DNA of 64,000 nucleotides from Salinisphaera orenii subsp. orenii MK-B5 (GCF_003788635.1 NZ_AYKH01000012.1:1-64000), one strand, 5' to 3'. Shown: positions 9,035 through 18,986, counted from the stretch's first letter. Numbers and translations: made by a program. The notes: generated by a model from the letters alone, not told the origin.

Positions 9035-9706
9035 TCAGGCCGGGTGGGCGGCCGGCGGCGGCGCGTCCGCGCCCGTCGGGCGAGCCGCCTTCTTGTGCAC
9101 CAGCTTGGCGAGCACACAGGCACCTGCGCGCACATGATCACCCAGTTCGACCTCGACACGCGAATTCACGGGCAGGTAGAGGTCCACGCGGCGGGCCAGC
9201 CGGCGCATGCCGCAGCAGCGCCCCTGACCCACGCGCTCGCCGTAGTTGCTGCGGCAGGGGCGGGTGCCGAACAACGAGCCGTGCTGGATCACGATCACCA
9301 GCTCGTCGCCCTCGTCGGTACGGATGCGCGAGACCACGCCGTCGAGCGTGTCGACCGCCTCGCCGGTGACCTCCAGCACGGTGCCCTCAACGGGCGAACG
9401 CATGAAGTAGGCCCCAAAGACGTCGACCCGAAGCGACAGCTTGACCGCCTCGCGGTCCAGAAACGGGTCGTAGCCCTCGCGCCGGTGGACGACGGTTCCG
9501 TCCACCGGCGCGATCACGGCCAGCGGTTCGGCCGGCACGTTACGCGGGGCATCCCGGAAGTACAGGATGCTGAACAGCACCGCCGCTGCCAGCGGCAGCG
9601 CCGCCCAAACGCCGAACAGCGCGTTGACGAGCGCGCAGGCCACGGCCAGTCCGGTGAGCACGGCCCACCCTTCCGGCACAATATGAAACAGCGTCTTGCG
9701 CCGCAT
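9035..9706 (-). CDS. Phosphatidylserine decarboxylase-like protein without cleavage serine
   Basis: 223 residues, resembling short (archaetidylserine-type) phosphatidylserine decarboxylases. It has two N-terminal hydrophobic segments, FRDAPRNVP, APVDGTVV (catalytic-type Asp) and the VFGAYFMRSPVEG region. Active enzymes self-cleave at a Gly-Ser near the C-terminus (FGSRVDVYLP in short forms) to make the pyruvoyl group. Here the aligned segment reads MRRLARRVDLYLP, with no serine. The nucleotides were re-read on the minus strand and agree. It therefore cannot mature in the standard way and may be a paralog with another role. Its neighbour is pssA, the enzyme that makes the substrate. It begins 57 bp after ilvC. 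Confidence 0.8.
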   Translation of the reverse strand: MRRKTLFHIVPEGWAVLTGLAVACALVNALFGVWAALPLAAAVLFSILYFRDAPRNVPAEPLAVIAPVDGTVVHRREGYDPFLDREAVKLSLRVDVFGAYFMRSPVEGTVLEVTGEAVDTLDGVVSRIRTDEGDELVIVIQHGSLFGTRPCRSNYGERVGQGRCCGMRRLARRVDLYLPVNSRVEVELGDHVRAGACVLAKLVHKKAARPTGADAPPPAAHPA

Positions 9707-9762
9707 AACCCCGTCCCGCCCGAGGGCGATCGAGTCTCGAAATGGCGATCCGGCCGATCGGA

Positions 9763-10845
<1,083 letters not shown>

Positions 10846-11373
10846 TTAAAAGGTGGCGTCGTCGCTGCCCGAAGCGCCATGTTCATAATGCAGGCCGGCG
10901 TCGCCCGGGGTCATGGTGACCGCACCGCTGCGCGCCAGCTCCACCAGCGCGCCGGCGTCCTCGAGCGCGGCGACGAAGGTGTTGAGCGATTCGCCCGAGC
11001 CCACGAACTGCAGCGTGCGCTGGCCGGCGTCGCCGCCGAGCTCGACCACGTCGTAGGGCTCGGCGAGCGCGTCGATCGCGGCATCGTCCTCGCGCGGGCG
11101 CACCTTGATCAGCGCCAGCTCGCGTTCCAGATGGGCGTCGCCGGTCATGTCGAGCACGTCGATCACGTCCACCAGCTTGAGCAGCTGGCGATTGATCTGC
11201 TCGACGACGTCCTCGGTGCCGTGGGTGACCAGCGTCAGGCGCGACACGGTGGCGTCCTCGGTCGGCCCCACGTTGAGGGTCTCGATGTTGAAGCCACGCT
11301 GCGAGAACATGCCCGCCACGCGAACGAGTGCCCCGGCCTCGTTGGCCATCAGAACGGAAATGACGTGTCGCAT
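10846..11373 (-). CDS. ilvN: Acetolactate synthase regulatory (small) subunit
   Basis: 175 residues. An N-terminal ACT domain (MRHVISVLMANEAGALVRVA) binds the valine feedback inhibitor, and a second ALS-ACT domain follows. The start was placed at the ATG at 11373, which fits family N-termini. The frame stays open further upstream but that stretch has no homology. It is first in an ilvN-ilvC-psd-like-pssA run on the minus strand. Unusually, its catalytic partner ilvB is not upstream in the same operon but divergent, 150 bp away. Confidence 0.93.
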   Translation of the reverse strand: MRHVISVLMANEAGALVRVAGMFSQRGFNIETLNVGPTEDATVSRLTLVTHGTEDVVEQINRQLLKLVDVIDVLDMTGDAHLERELALIKVRPREDDAAIDALAEPYDVVELGGDAGQRTLQFVGSGESLNTFVAALEDAGALVELARSGAVTMTPGDAGLHYEHGASGSDDATF

Positions 11374-11523
11374 GGCTGGTCCCGCGGTCGCCGCGTGCGC
11401 GTGCAAAGCGCGCAAAATACGCCCAATATCGGGGTGAATCAACCACACTGCGAACCGGATGACCGACACGCCCGCGAACTGCGCTACAATTCGCGGTTTT
11501 CCACGCTGTTTCAGGGTGAACCC
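11374..11523. promoter_or_regulatory. Divergent ilvN / ilvB control region
   Basis: A 150-bp gap between the divergent starts of ilvN and ilvB. A TACAAT at 11485-11490 is a plausible -10 element for ilvB, about 34 bases before the ATG. The best -35 candidate (GACCGA at 11461) is weak. No Leu/Val/Ile-rich leader peptide was recognised. Confidence 0.4.
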
Positions 11524-13368
11524 ATGAGCCACGCCCAGCACGCTGTCCACGCCACCGATCCCCACCCGCTCAGCGGGACCGTCCTCTCGGGTGCGGACAC
11601 GATCGTACAGGTGCTGGCCGACGAGGGCGTGGACACCATCTTCGGCTATTCCGGCGGCGCCATCCTGCCGACCTACGACGCCATCTTCCGCTACAACGAG
11701 GACAACCCCGGCCAGATGCCGCTGATCGTGCCCGCCAACGAGCAGGGCGCGGGCTTCATGGCCGCCGGCTACGCGCGCGCCTCCGGCAAGGTGGGCGTGG
11801 CCATGGTCACCTCCGGGCCGGGCGCGACCAACTGCGTCACGCCCATTCGCGACTGCATGGCCGATTCGGTGCCGATCGTGCTGATCTGCGGCCAGGTGGC
11901 GCGCGCCGCCGTGGGCACGGACGCCTTTCAAGAGGCGCCGGTGTCCAACATCATGAGCAGCGCGGCCAAGCACGTGTTCATGGTCACGGATCCGGAGAAG
12001 CTGGAGGCCACGGTGCGCACGGCGTTCGAGATCGCCCGCTCCGGCCGGCCCGGCCCGGTGGTCATCGACGTGCCCAAGGACGTCCAGAACATCGAGCAGC
12101 GCTTTTCCGGCCAGGGCCTGCTACCCGTGCCCGGCTATCGCCAGCGCATGCGCGACCTGCGCGCCAGCCCGCTCAGCGACGACAAGTGCGCGGCGTTCTT
12201 CCGCCTGCTGGCCGAGTCCGAGCGCCCGCTCATCTACGCCGGCGGCGGCGTGATCAACTCCGACTCCGCCGACGAGCTGCGGGCGCTAGCCCAGGCCTTC
12301 GGCATCCCGGTGACGACCACGCTGATGGGCATCGGCGCCTTCGACACCACCGACGCCCTGTCGATGCACATGCTCGGCATGCACGGCACCGCCTTCGCCA
12401 ACTATGCGGTCGAGGACTGCGACTTCCTGATCGCGGTGGGCGCGCGCTTCGACGACCGCGTGGCCGGCGTGCCCGAGCGCTTCGCGCCGAGCGCCAAGGC
12501 CATCGCCCACTTCGACGCCGACGCCTCGGAGATCAACAAGGTCAAGAACGTGGACTGGCATCACGTGGGCCTGTTCTCGCCGAGCCTCTCGCGGCTGCTG
12601 GCCTACGGCCGCGAGAACGGCTTCTCGAGCGATTTCTCGACGTGGCACGAGCACGTCACGAAGCTCAAGCGCGACTACGCGATGAACTACGCCCGCGACA
12701 CGGCGCTCATCCAGCCCTACGCCGTCATCGAGGAGATCAACCGGCACACCGAGGGGCGCGCGGTCATCGCCACGGGCGTCGGCCAGCACCAGATGTGGGC
12801 GGCCCAGTACTTCGACTTCCGCGAACCGCGGCTGTGGCTGACCTCCGGCTCGATGGGGACCATGGGCTTCGGCCTGCCGGCGGCCATCGGCGCGGCGTTC
12901 GCGCGGCGCGACAAGCTGGTCATCGACATCGACGGCGACGCCTCCATCCGCATGAACATCGGCGAGCTGGAGACGGTGACCACCTACAACCTGCCGGTGA
13001 AGGTCGTCGTGCTGAACAACAACGGCGACGGCATGGTCAAGCAGTGGCAGAAGCTGTTCTTCAAGGGCCGGCTGTCGGCCTCGGACAAGTCGCTGCACAA
13101 GAAGGACTTCGTCAAGGCCGCCCAGGCCGACGGCTTCGAGTTCGCCGAACGCCTGAGCAATCCGGCGGACATGGCCCAGGTGATCGAGGCCTTCCTGAAC
13201 TTCCAGGGCCCGGCCTTCCTCGAAGTCATGGTCGACCCGGACGCCGGCGTCTACCCGATGGTCGGCCCCGGCAAGAGCTACAAGGAAATGATCACCGGCG
13301 ATCACATCAACAATCGCCACGGTGCTTCCGGCGACGAACGCGAGATCGACGCCTCGGAGATGTTCTAG
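11524..13368 (+). CDS. ilvB: Acetolactate synthase large (catalytic) subunit
   Basis: 614-residue ThDP enzyme condensing pyruvate to 2-acetolactate, or with 2-oxobutyrate to acetohydroxybutyrate. Key features are the catalytic Glu in PANEQGAGFMAAGYARASG, the FAD-binding middle domain (ILICGQVARAAVGTDAFQE) and the ThDP/Mg motif IDGDASIRMNIGELE...NNNGDGMVKQW. It is longer than E. coli IlvI (about 574) through an N-terminal leader and C-terminal tail. It ends at 13368, followed by a strong terminator. It is encoded divergently from its regulatory subunit. Confidence 0.95.
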   Translation: MSHAQHAVHATDPHPLSGTVLSGADTIVQVLADEGVDTIFGYSGGAILPTYDAIFRYNEDNPGQMPLIVPANEQGAGFMAAGYARASGKVGVAMVTSGPGATNCVTPIRDCMADSVPIVLICGQVARAAVGTDAFQEAPVSNIMSSAAKHVFMVTDPEKLEATVRTAFEIARSGRPGPVVIDVPKDVQNIEQRFSGQGLLPVPGYRQRMRDLRASPLSDDKCAAFFRLLAESERPLIYAGGGVINSDSADELRALAQAFGIPVTTTLMGIGAFDTTDALSMHMLGMHGTAFANYAVEDCDFLIAVGARFDDRVAGVPERFAPSAKAIAHFDADASEINKVKNVDWHHVGLFSPSLSRLLAYGRENGFSSDFSTWHEHVTKLKRDYAMNYARDTALIQPYAVIEEINRHTEGRAVIATGVGQHQMWAAQYFDFREPRLWLTSGSMGTMGFGLPAAIGAAFARRDKLVIDIDGDASIRMNIGELETVTTYNLPVKVVVLNNNGDGMVKQWQKLFFKGRLSASDKSLHKKDFVKAAQADGFEFAERLSNPADMAQVIEAFLNFQGPAFLEVMVDPDAGVYPMVGPGKSYKEMITGDHINNRHGASGDEREIDASEMF

Positions 13369-13396
13369 GGCTTATTCTCGAAGCCGGCGGCTCGGG

Positions 13397-13431
13397 CAGG
13401 CGGCGCCATTCGGCGCCGCCTGCTTCGTTTT
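13397..13431 (+). terminator. Rho-independent terminator after ilvB
   Basis: Perfect 11-bp stem (CAGGCGGCGCC / GGCGCCGCCTG, 13397-13422) with a 4-base loop, followed by CTTCGTTTT. It is located 28 bp after the ilvB stop. Confidence 0.8.
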
Positions 13432-13574
13432 ACGGGACGCCCGCGGTCGGCACATCGTTGGCGCTGGCTCGGGCGCGCCCGGGCCAACCGCCGCAGCCGA
13501 CGTGCCCGCGGGATCGGCTCGGCCTGGGATCGGCAACGCGAGCCGTTACACGCCGACGCGGGCGTGGCCCGGCT

Positions 13575-14009
13575 TCAGCCGCCGCAGTCGGCCCGCGCCA
13601 CCGTGATCTCGCCCAGCGTCGTGCCGTCGTCGAGCCGATACCGGTACGCCACGCGGAAGTCCCGCTTCATCAGCCCTCGCAGACGCGCCTTTTCGCATAT
13701 CGTCCGCCGGATCGCGGCTTCCTGATCGGCGGGAAAGGTCTCGCGGTCGATACGGTCGGCGAACGCCGGCAGAATCGTATAGTTGTACTGCAGCGTGTCA
13801 CCGTCGACCGACGTATCGTCCAGCCGCGTGCCCTCGTCCACCTGCGTCGGCAGGCCCGTGTTGAGCTGGGCCGACACCTTGTCGAGCACACCGTCCTTTT
13901 CCGTCGTGTCGCCGAAGACATACGGCGCCACCACGAAACCGACCAGCCCGAGTATCCCGAGCAGCACGAGCCCGCCCACGACGGCGGCGATTCTGGATAG
14001 ATTGCTCAT
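13575..14009 (-). CDS. Small membrane-anchored protein of unknown function
   Basis: 144 residues with an N-terminal transmembrane segment (about 8-30, RIAAVVGGLVLLGILGLVGF). A soluble domain follows and contains DTLQYNYTILPAF and a closing Cys pair: Cys in RRTICEKARLRGLM and Cys near the C-terminus (ADCGG). It is probably exported, with a possible disulfide. I do not recognise a named family. The first 12 codons and the region upstream of the ATG are duplicated at 15135-15191, beyond an AT-richer insert. It is convergent with ilvB. Confidence 0.7.
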   Translation of the reverse strand: MSNLSRIAAVVGGLVLLGILGLVGFVVAPYVFGDTTEKDGVLDKVSAQLNTGLPTQVDEGTRLDDTSVDGDTLQYNYTILPAFADRIDRETFPADQEAAIRRTICEKARLRGLMKRDFRVAYRYRLDDGTTLGEITVARADCGG

Positions 14010-14028
14010 GGCGTGCGACAGCGTCTCC
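13972..14028. repeat. 57-bp direct repeat, copy A
   Basis: Identical over 57 bp to 15135-15191, covering the first 12 codons of the 13575-14009 gene plus its upstream bases. Similarity continues more loosely for roughly another 100 bp on the upstream side of both copies. The two copies bracket about 1.1 kb containing the PEP-CTERM-like gene. Confidence 0.9.
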
Positions 14029-14350
14029 TCGTTCAGTGGCGGCTCGGCCGGCGTTCTCGGGTCTGATCGAAACAGACGGAGCCTCGGGCATGCGGCGCAC
14101 CATACCGAACGTGGCGCCTATCCGCTCGCGACCACGCCTTCGCGACCGGGATCGCCCGGAGCCAACATATGCCGTTATCTGAGTACAGAGCGCTTCCACG
14201 ACTATCTTCAACCTGTCGGAACATATTACGCATAAAGACTAAATGGGTTGCGACAATCCCTTTACCTATCTGTAATTATTATCTTTTTTAAAATGGAATA
14301 ATTATTGCTTTCGTACAAGACATCAATCTGGAAAATCGAACGAAAAGACT

Positions 14351-14986
14351 ATGCGTCAGATAACTCGCGCCTTGGCGGCAGGGCTGATCACACTACTGAC
14401 CGCTACAAGCGCTCACGCCAGTGTCGTATATAACTGGCAGCCCGCAGCCGGGGGTGAGTATGTGTCTACAAGCAGCGGTCGACTTGTTGTTACTGACGCT
14501 GCTTTTTTAGCCGGTTCGGTGCAAGTTGATTTCGGCTCAGGACGAGAGCAGTCAAGTTTTGCAACTGGCGATCTCAGCCCGATTTTGAGTGCCGCTATGC
14601 GATTCCGCCACGAGTCCACTGGAGCAGACCTGCGCGCGGATGTTCACCCGAACACCCATCGATTCGCGGCTAGCGGCCTTTCCCTGGTCGCCAACCTATT
14701 CTTCGGCGACGACGGATTCCTGATTGGCAACCTAAACGTCTTCGACGCAAGCGAGAATTTCACTTCCTTTGGCGCGGGACAATCATGGTCCATCGTCGAT
14801 TTCAACAGTGACTATTTTTACGGGTATTGCGCCGGCCGCCATAATCGAGAATGTTCCGCCGGGAGCGGATACTGGGTCCTCGATGAATCGACTGTGCCGG
14901 TATCCACACCCGATATGTCGAGCCTCCTCGCTCTAGCAGCGCTCAGTATGTTCGGCTTGATCCTGGTACGACGTAGAACGTTCTAA
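14351..14986 (+). CDS. Secreted protein with PEP-CTERM-like C-terminus
   Basis: 211 residues. It has a Sec signal peptide (RALAAGLITLLTATSAHA, cleavage near residue 23), then a beta-rich domain with an FxSFGAGQSW segment and a Cys pair (YCAGRHNRECS). The C-terminus is a hydrophobic helix followed by a basic tail (LLALAALSMFGLILVRRRTF). That is the architecture of exosortase-sorted PEP-CTERM proteins, but the tripeptide before the helix reads STPD rather than PEP. Codon use is visibly more AT-rich than its neighbours. It is flanked by the 57-bp repeats and is a probable late arrival. No exosortase gene is seen in the window. Confidence 0.7.
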   Translation: MRQITRALAAGLITLLTATSAHASVVYNWQPAAGGEYVSTSSGRLVVTDAAFLAGSVQVDFGSGREQSSFATGDLSPILSAAMRFRHESTGADLRADVHPNTHRFAASGLSLVANLFFGDDGFLIGNLNVFDASENFTSFGAGQSWSIVDFNSDYFYGYCAGRHNRECSAGSGYWVLDESTVPVSTPDMSSLLALAALSMFGLILVRRRTF

Positions 14987-15613
14987 TACTCGGGGCATTG
15001 CGGGACAGAACGCCAATGCGCTTCACCGCCTCAAGCAAAACAGGCGTCCATGGATAGCCATTAAGACAGCGCGATGGCGCGGCATGAATCCGTCCCACAT
15101 CACTGTTCGTGCCTGACCCCCTTTACGCTCGAGTCCGCCCACGACGGCGGCGATTCTGGATAGATTGCTCATGGCGTGCGACAGCGTCTCCCTTCATCAG
15201 TGATGGCCCGACCGGCGTTCCCCGGATCGACCCGGGGCATGAACACGCGCCATACCATACGGGACGTGGAACACATCCGCTCACGCATCGGCCTCTGGCC
15301 GTCCCAGCGAGCGGGCCGTCGGCCAACGGCGAAGCCGGCGCGCCGCCGACCCGACTCACGCCGTCCCGTTCGCAGTCCATTATCCAACGCCGGGCGGCGC
15401 GGCCGCGCTGCAGCCTGGGCACCGAGGACCGCGGAATCGATCATCGGGCCGGTTCATTGCGACGGCGGGTGATGCGAGACGACCGCCGCCGGGCCGGTCG
15501 ACCGCGGCTTGCCGCTATCGCAACGGCGCGTATCGGCACGATGGTATGACGTCTGGACGTGGACGCAGCTCGGCTCGACCGGGTTCGGGGCTACCCGCGG
15601 CCGGGCTTTCGCG
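14987..15613. other. 627-bp gap holding repeat copy B
   Basis: It contains the second copy of the 57-bp repeat and about 420 bp of GC-rich sequence without a supportable gene. The open frames here show no recognisable protein. Part of the gap looks like diverged upstream sequence of the 13575-14009 gene. Confidence 0.6.
15135..15191. repeat. 57-bp direct repeat, copy B (decapitated gene start)
   Basis: An exact copy of 13972-14028. On the minus strand it would encode the first 12 residues of the small membrane protein (ATG at 15172), but no downstream coding continues, so it is a gene-start remnant. Confidence 0.9.
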
Positions 15614-17836
15614 TCAGGCCGAACCGTGCCAGCGGAGCGGCACGGCGCGCAGACGCTGACCGGTGGCGTCGAACACCGCGTTCGCGATCGCCGCCGGGAT
15701 CGGCACGGACGCCGGTTCGCCGGCACCGGTGGCGGGCTGGTCCGGCCGGTCGATGAGCGCGATCTCGACCTCGGGCATCTCCGGAAAGGTCAGGATCGGA
15801 TAGGCGGCCCAGTCGAGACTGGTCACGCCGGTCCGATCCCACGTCACCGCCTCTTTCAGCGTGCGACCGACCGCCTGCATCACGTTGCCCTCGATCTGGT
15901 TCTCCAGCCCGTCGGGGTTCACGATCAGGCCGCAGTCGTGGGCCACCACGACCCGGCGCACCCGGATGCCGTCGCTGTCGCTCACCTCCACTTCGGCAAC
16001 CGCAGCCACGTAGGCGAATTCGTTCTCGTAGCGCGCAAAGGCCATACCGCGGCCGGTCCGCGGCGTCGGCGCGCTGTCTTCACGGCGCTGCGGCGATACG
16101 CGCGCCTGCCAGCCGGCGCGATCGGCGACGGTCTCGATGACGGCACGGGCGCGCGGATCGTCGAGATGGTCCAGCCGAAACGCCACCGGGTCACGCTCGG
16201 CCGCAGCGGCCAGCTCGTCGATGAACGATTCGTTGGCGAAGCTGTTCTGAATCGCCCCGAGCGTGCGCAGCGCGGAGCAGCGCAGCAGGGCGTCGGCCAC
16301 ATCCACCCAGCGCGTACTCACCCGATAGGCGTCGAACCGATAGTCGACCGGCGCGTTGCGGTCGCCGCCGACATAGCGGTCGCTCGCGTGCGTGCCGTGG
16401 ACAAGATTGCCGGCCAGGACATTGCGCGCGCCCGCCCCGCCGCCGGGCCGCGTGAGATGCGACGGCGTGAGATTCTCGAACGCCCAGGCCGCGACGCGGC
16501 CGTCCTGCACCCGGGCGCGCAGTCGCATGCGCATCGCCGGCCCCTTGGGCGCCCAGCCGTGTTCGTCGGCCCGGCTCCACTGCAGCCGCACGGGGCGCCC
16601 GATGGCCTGCGACACCAGCGCCGCATCCGCGGCCACGTCGTCCGCACCATTGTGGCCGTAGCAGCCGGAGCCCTCGACATAGATCACCCGCACGGCGCGC
16701 TCGTCGCGATCCAACAGGTCCGCCAGCGCCGAGCGCAACGGGTAGACGCCCTGGGTGGCGGACCAGATGGTGGCGCTGTCCTCGCGCACATCCGCGAGCG
16801 CACAGGACGGCCCGATCGAATCATGAATCTGGAACGGCCAGTCGTACTCGGCCGAGAGGACGTCGTCGCCGTCGCCGAGCGCGGCCTCCACGTCACCGGC
16901 TTCGGCGCTCACCCGCCCCGTACCCGCCGCCGCGTCAAAGGCGGCGAAGGGCGTATCGGCGTCGGGCATCGGCTTGAGATCCGCCCACTGCACCGACAGA
17001 TCGTCCGCCGCCTGCATCGCCGCCCATTCCGTGGCCGCGGCCACCGCCACGAACGCGCCCCGCTGGACGATCTCGACGTTCTTGCCGACGCTATCGCGGT
17101 CGATGGACGCCACGGCGGGCGTGCGGACCGTACCGGTTGTCGGCGGACGCACCACCCGGGCGTGCCACATATCCGGAAGCCGCAGGTCTTGCAGATAATC
17201 GAAACGGCCGGCGACCTTGTCGGGAATATCCACACGCGGCACGGATCGGCCGACGAAACGCCGCGCCGCGGGCGCCTCGGCGCCGGAATCGACCGGCGCG
17301 TCGAAGCCGGCCTCGTCGATGAGGTCGGCGTAACGCAGCACGCGCGACTTGTCGCCGTCGACACGGATCTCGCCGTCGGCGGCGACCAGCCGGGACGACG
17401 CCACGTCGAGGCGGTCCGCGGCCTTGGCCAGCAACAGGCCGCGCGCCGTGGCCGCCGCCGCGCGCAGACGCGCCCCGCCCTGCTGGATCGTCTTGCTGCC
17501 GGCGGTGTATCCCTGATCCGGCGTCAGCGCCGTATCGCCCTGCACGATCTCGGTGGTATCGAAGTGCACGGCCAGCGCGTCGGCCACGATCTGACGCAGC
17601 GCGGTTTCCACCCCGGTGCCAAGCTCGACCTTGCCGTTGTAGACGATGACACGGCCGTCATCGGTCACCGCCAGCCAGGCATCCACCTGACCCGTGCCCA
17701 GCGGCTTGTCGATTGCGGCGCGCGGTTCGACGGTGCGGGCCGCCAGCGCGAGCGGCCCGCCCGCAAAATTGAAGCCCACCAGCAGCGCACCCGCGCCCTG
17801 GAGAAAATGGCGGCGTGAGAGCGTCGGCGTGTTCAT
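15614..17836 (-). CDS. iorB: Isoquinoline 1-oxidoreductase-type molybdoenzyme, large subunit
   Basis: 740-residue molybdopterin-binding subunit of the xanthine dehydrogenase superfamily, IorB/aldehyde-dehydrogenase branch, which hydroxylates N-heterocycles or oxidises aldehydes. It starts MNTPTLSRRHFLQGAGAL, a twin-arginine signal, so the mature enzyme is periplasmic. It has substrate-channel and Moco segments (KVELGTGVET, QQGGARLR) and the conserved C-terminal catalytic Glu segment (GAGEPASVPIPAAIANAVF). The 4-bp overlap with the [2Fe-2S] subunit indicates a tight operon. Electrons would normally go to a cytochrome, and no such gene is adjacent. The gene symbol marks the family. Isoquinoline as substrate is not established. 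Confidence 0.88.
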   Translation of the reverse strand: MNTPTLSRRHFLQGAGALLVGFNFAGGPLALAARTVEPRAAIDKPLGTGQVDAWLAVTDDGRVIVYNGKVELGTGVETALRQIVADALAVHFDTTEIVQGDTALTPDQGYTAGSKTIQQGGARLRAAAATARGLLLAKAADRLDVASSRLVAADGEIRVDGDKSRVLRYADLIDEAGFDAPVDSGAEAPAARRFVGRSVPRVDIPDKVAGRFDYLQDLRLPDMWHARVVRPPTTGTVRTPAVASIDRDSVGKNVEIVQRGAFVAVAAATEWAAMQAADDLSVQWADLKPMPDADTPFAAFDAAAGTGRVSAEAGDVEAALGDGDDVLSAEYDWPFQIHDSIGPSCALADVREDSATIWSATQGVYPLRSALADLLDRDERAVRVIYVEGSGCYGHNGADDVAADAALVSQAIGRPVRLQWSRADEHGWAPKGPAMRMRLRARVQDGRVAAWAFENLTPSHLTRPGGGAGARNVLAGNLVHGTHASDRYVGGDRNAPVDYRFDAYRVSTRWVDVADALLRCSALRTLGAIQNSFANESFIDELAAAAERDPVAFRLDHLDDPRARAVIETVADRAGWQARVSPQRREDSAPTPRTGRGMAFARYENEFAYVAAVAEVEVSDSDGIRVRRVVVAHDCGLIVNPDGLENQIEGNVMQAVGRTLKEAVTWDRTGVTSLDWAAYPILTFPEMPEVEIALIDRPDQPATGAGEPASVPIPAAIANAVFDATGQRLRAVPLRWHGSA

Positions 17837-18300
17837 GCGGACAGCCGCTCGGCGGCCCGCTCCACCGCTCTCACGATGCGCCGGTGCGTCCCGCAGCCGC
17901 AGAGATTGGAGGCAAGCGCCTGTTTGATCTCGGCCCGCGAGGGCCGCGGGGTACGCTCGAGCAGCGCGTGGGCCGACATGATCATGCCGGTGATGCAGAA
18001 ACCGCACTGCACCGCCTGTCCGTCGATGAACGCCTGCTGCAACGGATCGAGCCGATCGCCGTCGGCCAGCCCCTCGAGCGTCAGAACCGGCTGCTCGGCC
18101 GCGGCCACGACCGGCACCACGCACGACGGCGTGGCCTCGCCGTCCATCACGACCATGCAGGCGCCGCACTGCGCCTTGCCACAGCCGTAACGGGTCGCGG
18201 TGAGCCCGAGCTCGTTGCGCAGCACGTACAGCAACGGCGTTTCGGGCGCCACGTCGACCTCGCGGGTCTCGTCATTGACGCGAAGCGTGAACTGGGCCAT
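17833..18300 (-). CDS. iorA: Isoquinoline 1-oxidoreductase-type [2Fe-2S] subunit
   Basis: 155 residues. An N-terminal plant-ferredoxin-like cluster site (CGKAQCGACMVVMDG, with a fourth Cys in PSCVVPV) is followed by the C-terminal four-helix cluster site (QCGFCITGMIMSA ... SNLCGCGTH). This is the standard small subunit that transfers electrons out of the molybdenum subunit. It has no signal of its own and is expected to be carried through the TAT system with its partner. It is upstream of and overlaps the large-subunit gene. Confidence 0.93.
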   Translation of the reverse strand: MAQFTLRVNDETREVDVAPETPLLYVLRNELGLTATRYGCGKAQCGACMVVMDGEATPSCVVPVVAAAEQPVLTLEGLADGDRLDPLQQAFIDGQAVQCGFCITGMIMSAHALLERTPRPSRAEIKQALASNLCGCGTHRRIVRAVERAAERLSA

Positions 18301-18848
18301 CGAAGTCTCCGGGGCATCGCGCGGTCATGTGGTCCGGGCCGCTGTCCCGCGGACATGCACGAGCGGTCGCGCGTGGGTTGGCGGTCCATTGTCAGAGCAT
18401 CCTCGCACGTACCGCTCATCGCCACGCGAATGCTCGCATCCCGCTCGGCGAAACGCCGGCCGATACGAGGCACCGTGCCGGCACTCTCGGCCAGAACGCG
18501 ATCGCGCATCCAATAAAGAACCCCGCGGCAAGCTGCGGGGTATTGCCTTGGCACTCGCTACGCATTGGTCGATCATATCGCAGCAAGCTACGGGGAATTA
18601 GACCCGAATGGATTAAAACACGACCGGGTCATCGCGTGCCCATTCGCTAAACTGAAAAATACTACAAGGGCGCCGTCGCTATGGCATGCGCCGTCTTATG
18701 GCTTCCCCGACGAAACTATCAAAATGCTCGAACGGCCGGCCAGTTTCCGGCGCTAAACGCAGTGCAGAAACGGCGTCTACTATGATGCGTGGCGGATCAG
18801 ATCCGGCGACGACCGTGGCTCGTGAACTGGACGTGCCAAGCATCTCGC
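18301..18848. other. 548-bp gap with a hairpin and a related half-copy
   Basis: No supportable gene. A stem CCCCGC/GCGGGG (18521-18540, loop GGCAAGCT) is followed 41 bases later by a similar sequence (GCAAGCTACGGGG, 18583-18595), so the two look like related ends. Together with the adjacent transposase scar, this stretch may be decayed mobile-element DNA. Confidence 0.45.
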
Positions 18849-18986
18849 GCTGCCCCACCACACTGTGCAGCGGGTTCTCCGTTGCGGCTCGGCCATGCCA
18901 GTGGCCTACAGTATTATAAATGCCGCGCCTATCGCCACACCTTGAATGCGTTGACCGGCAAGCTGCTCGCCCGGCTGCGTGACCAA
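18849..18986 (+). pseudogene. IS1595-family transposase remnant
   Basis: The frame reads PPHCAAGSPLRLGHASGL, then QYYKCRAYRHTLNALTG, then KLLARLR. This matches the zinc-ribbon N-terminus of IS1595/ISXO2-type transposases (usual form: CPHC, GHASGLQRYKCRAC, RTFNALTGTPLARLR). Two zinc-ligand cysteines are lost (first Cys absent, CRAC now CRAY) and nothing recognisable continues beyond about 18986. It is clearly a dead fragment. Confidence 0.75.

Noticed and set aside
12186-14000. A 604-codon frame overlapping ilvB and the gene after it
   Set aside because: Shifted-frame shadow of ilvB with Arg-rich composition, running through the terminator and antisense to 13575-14009.
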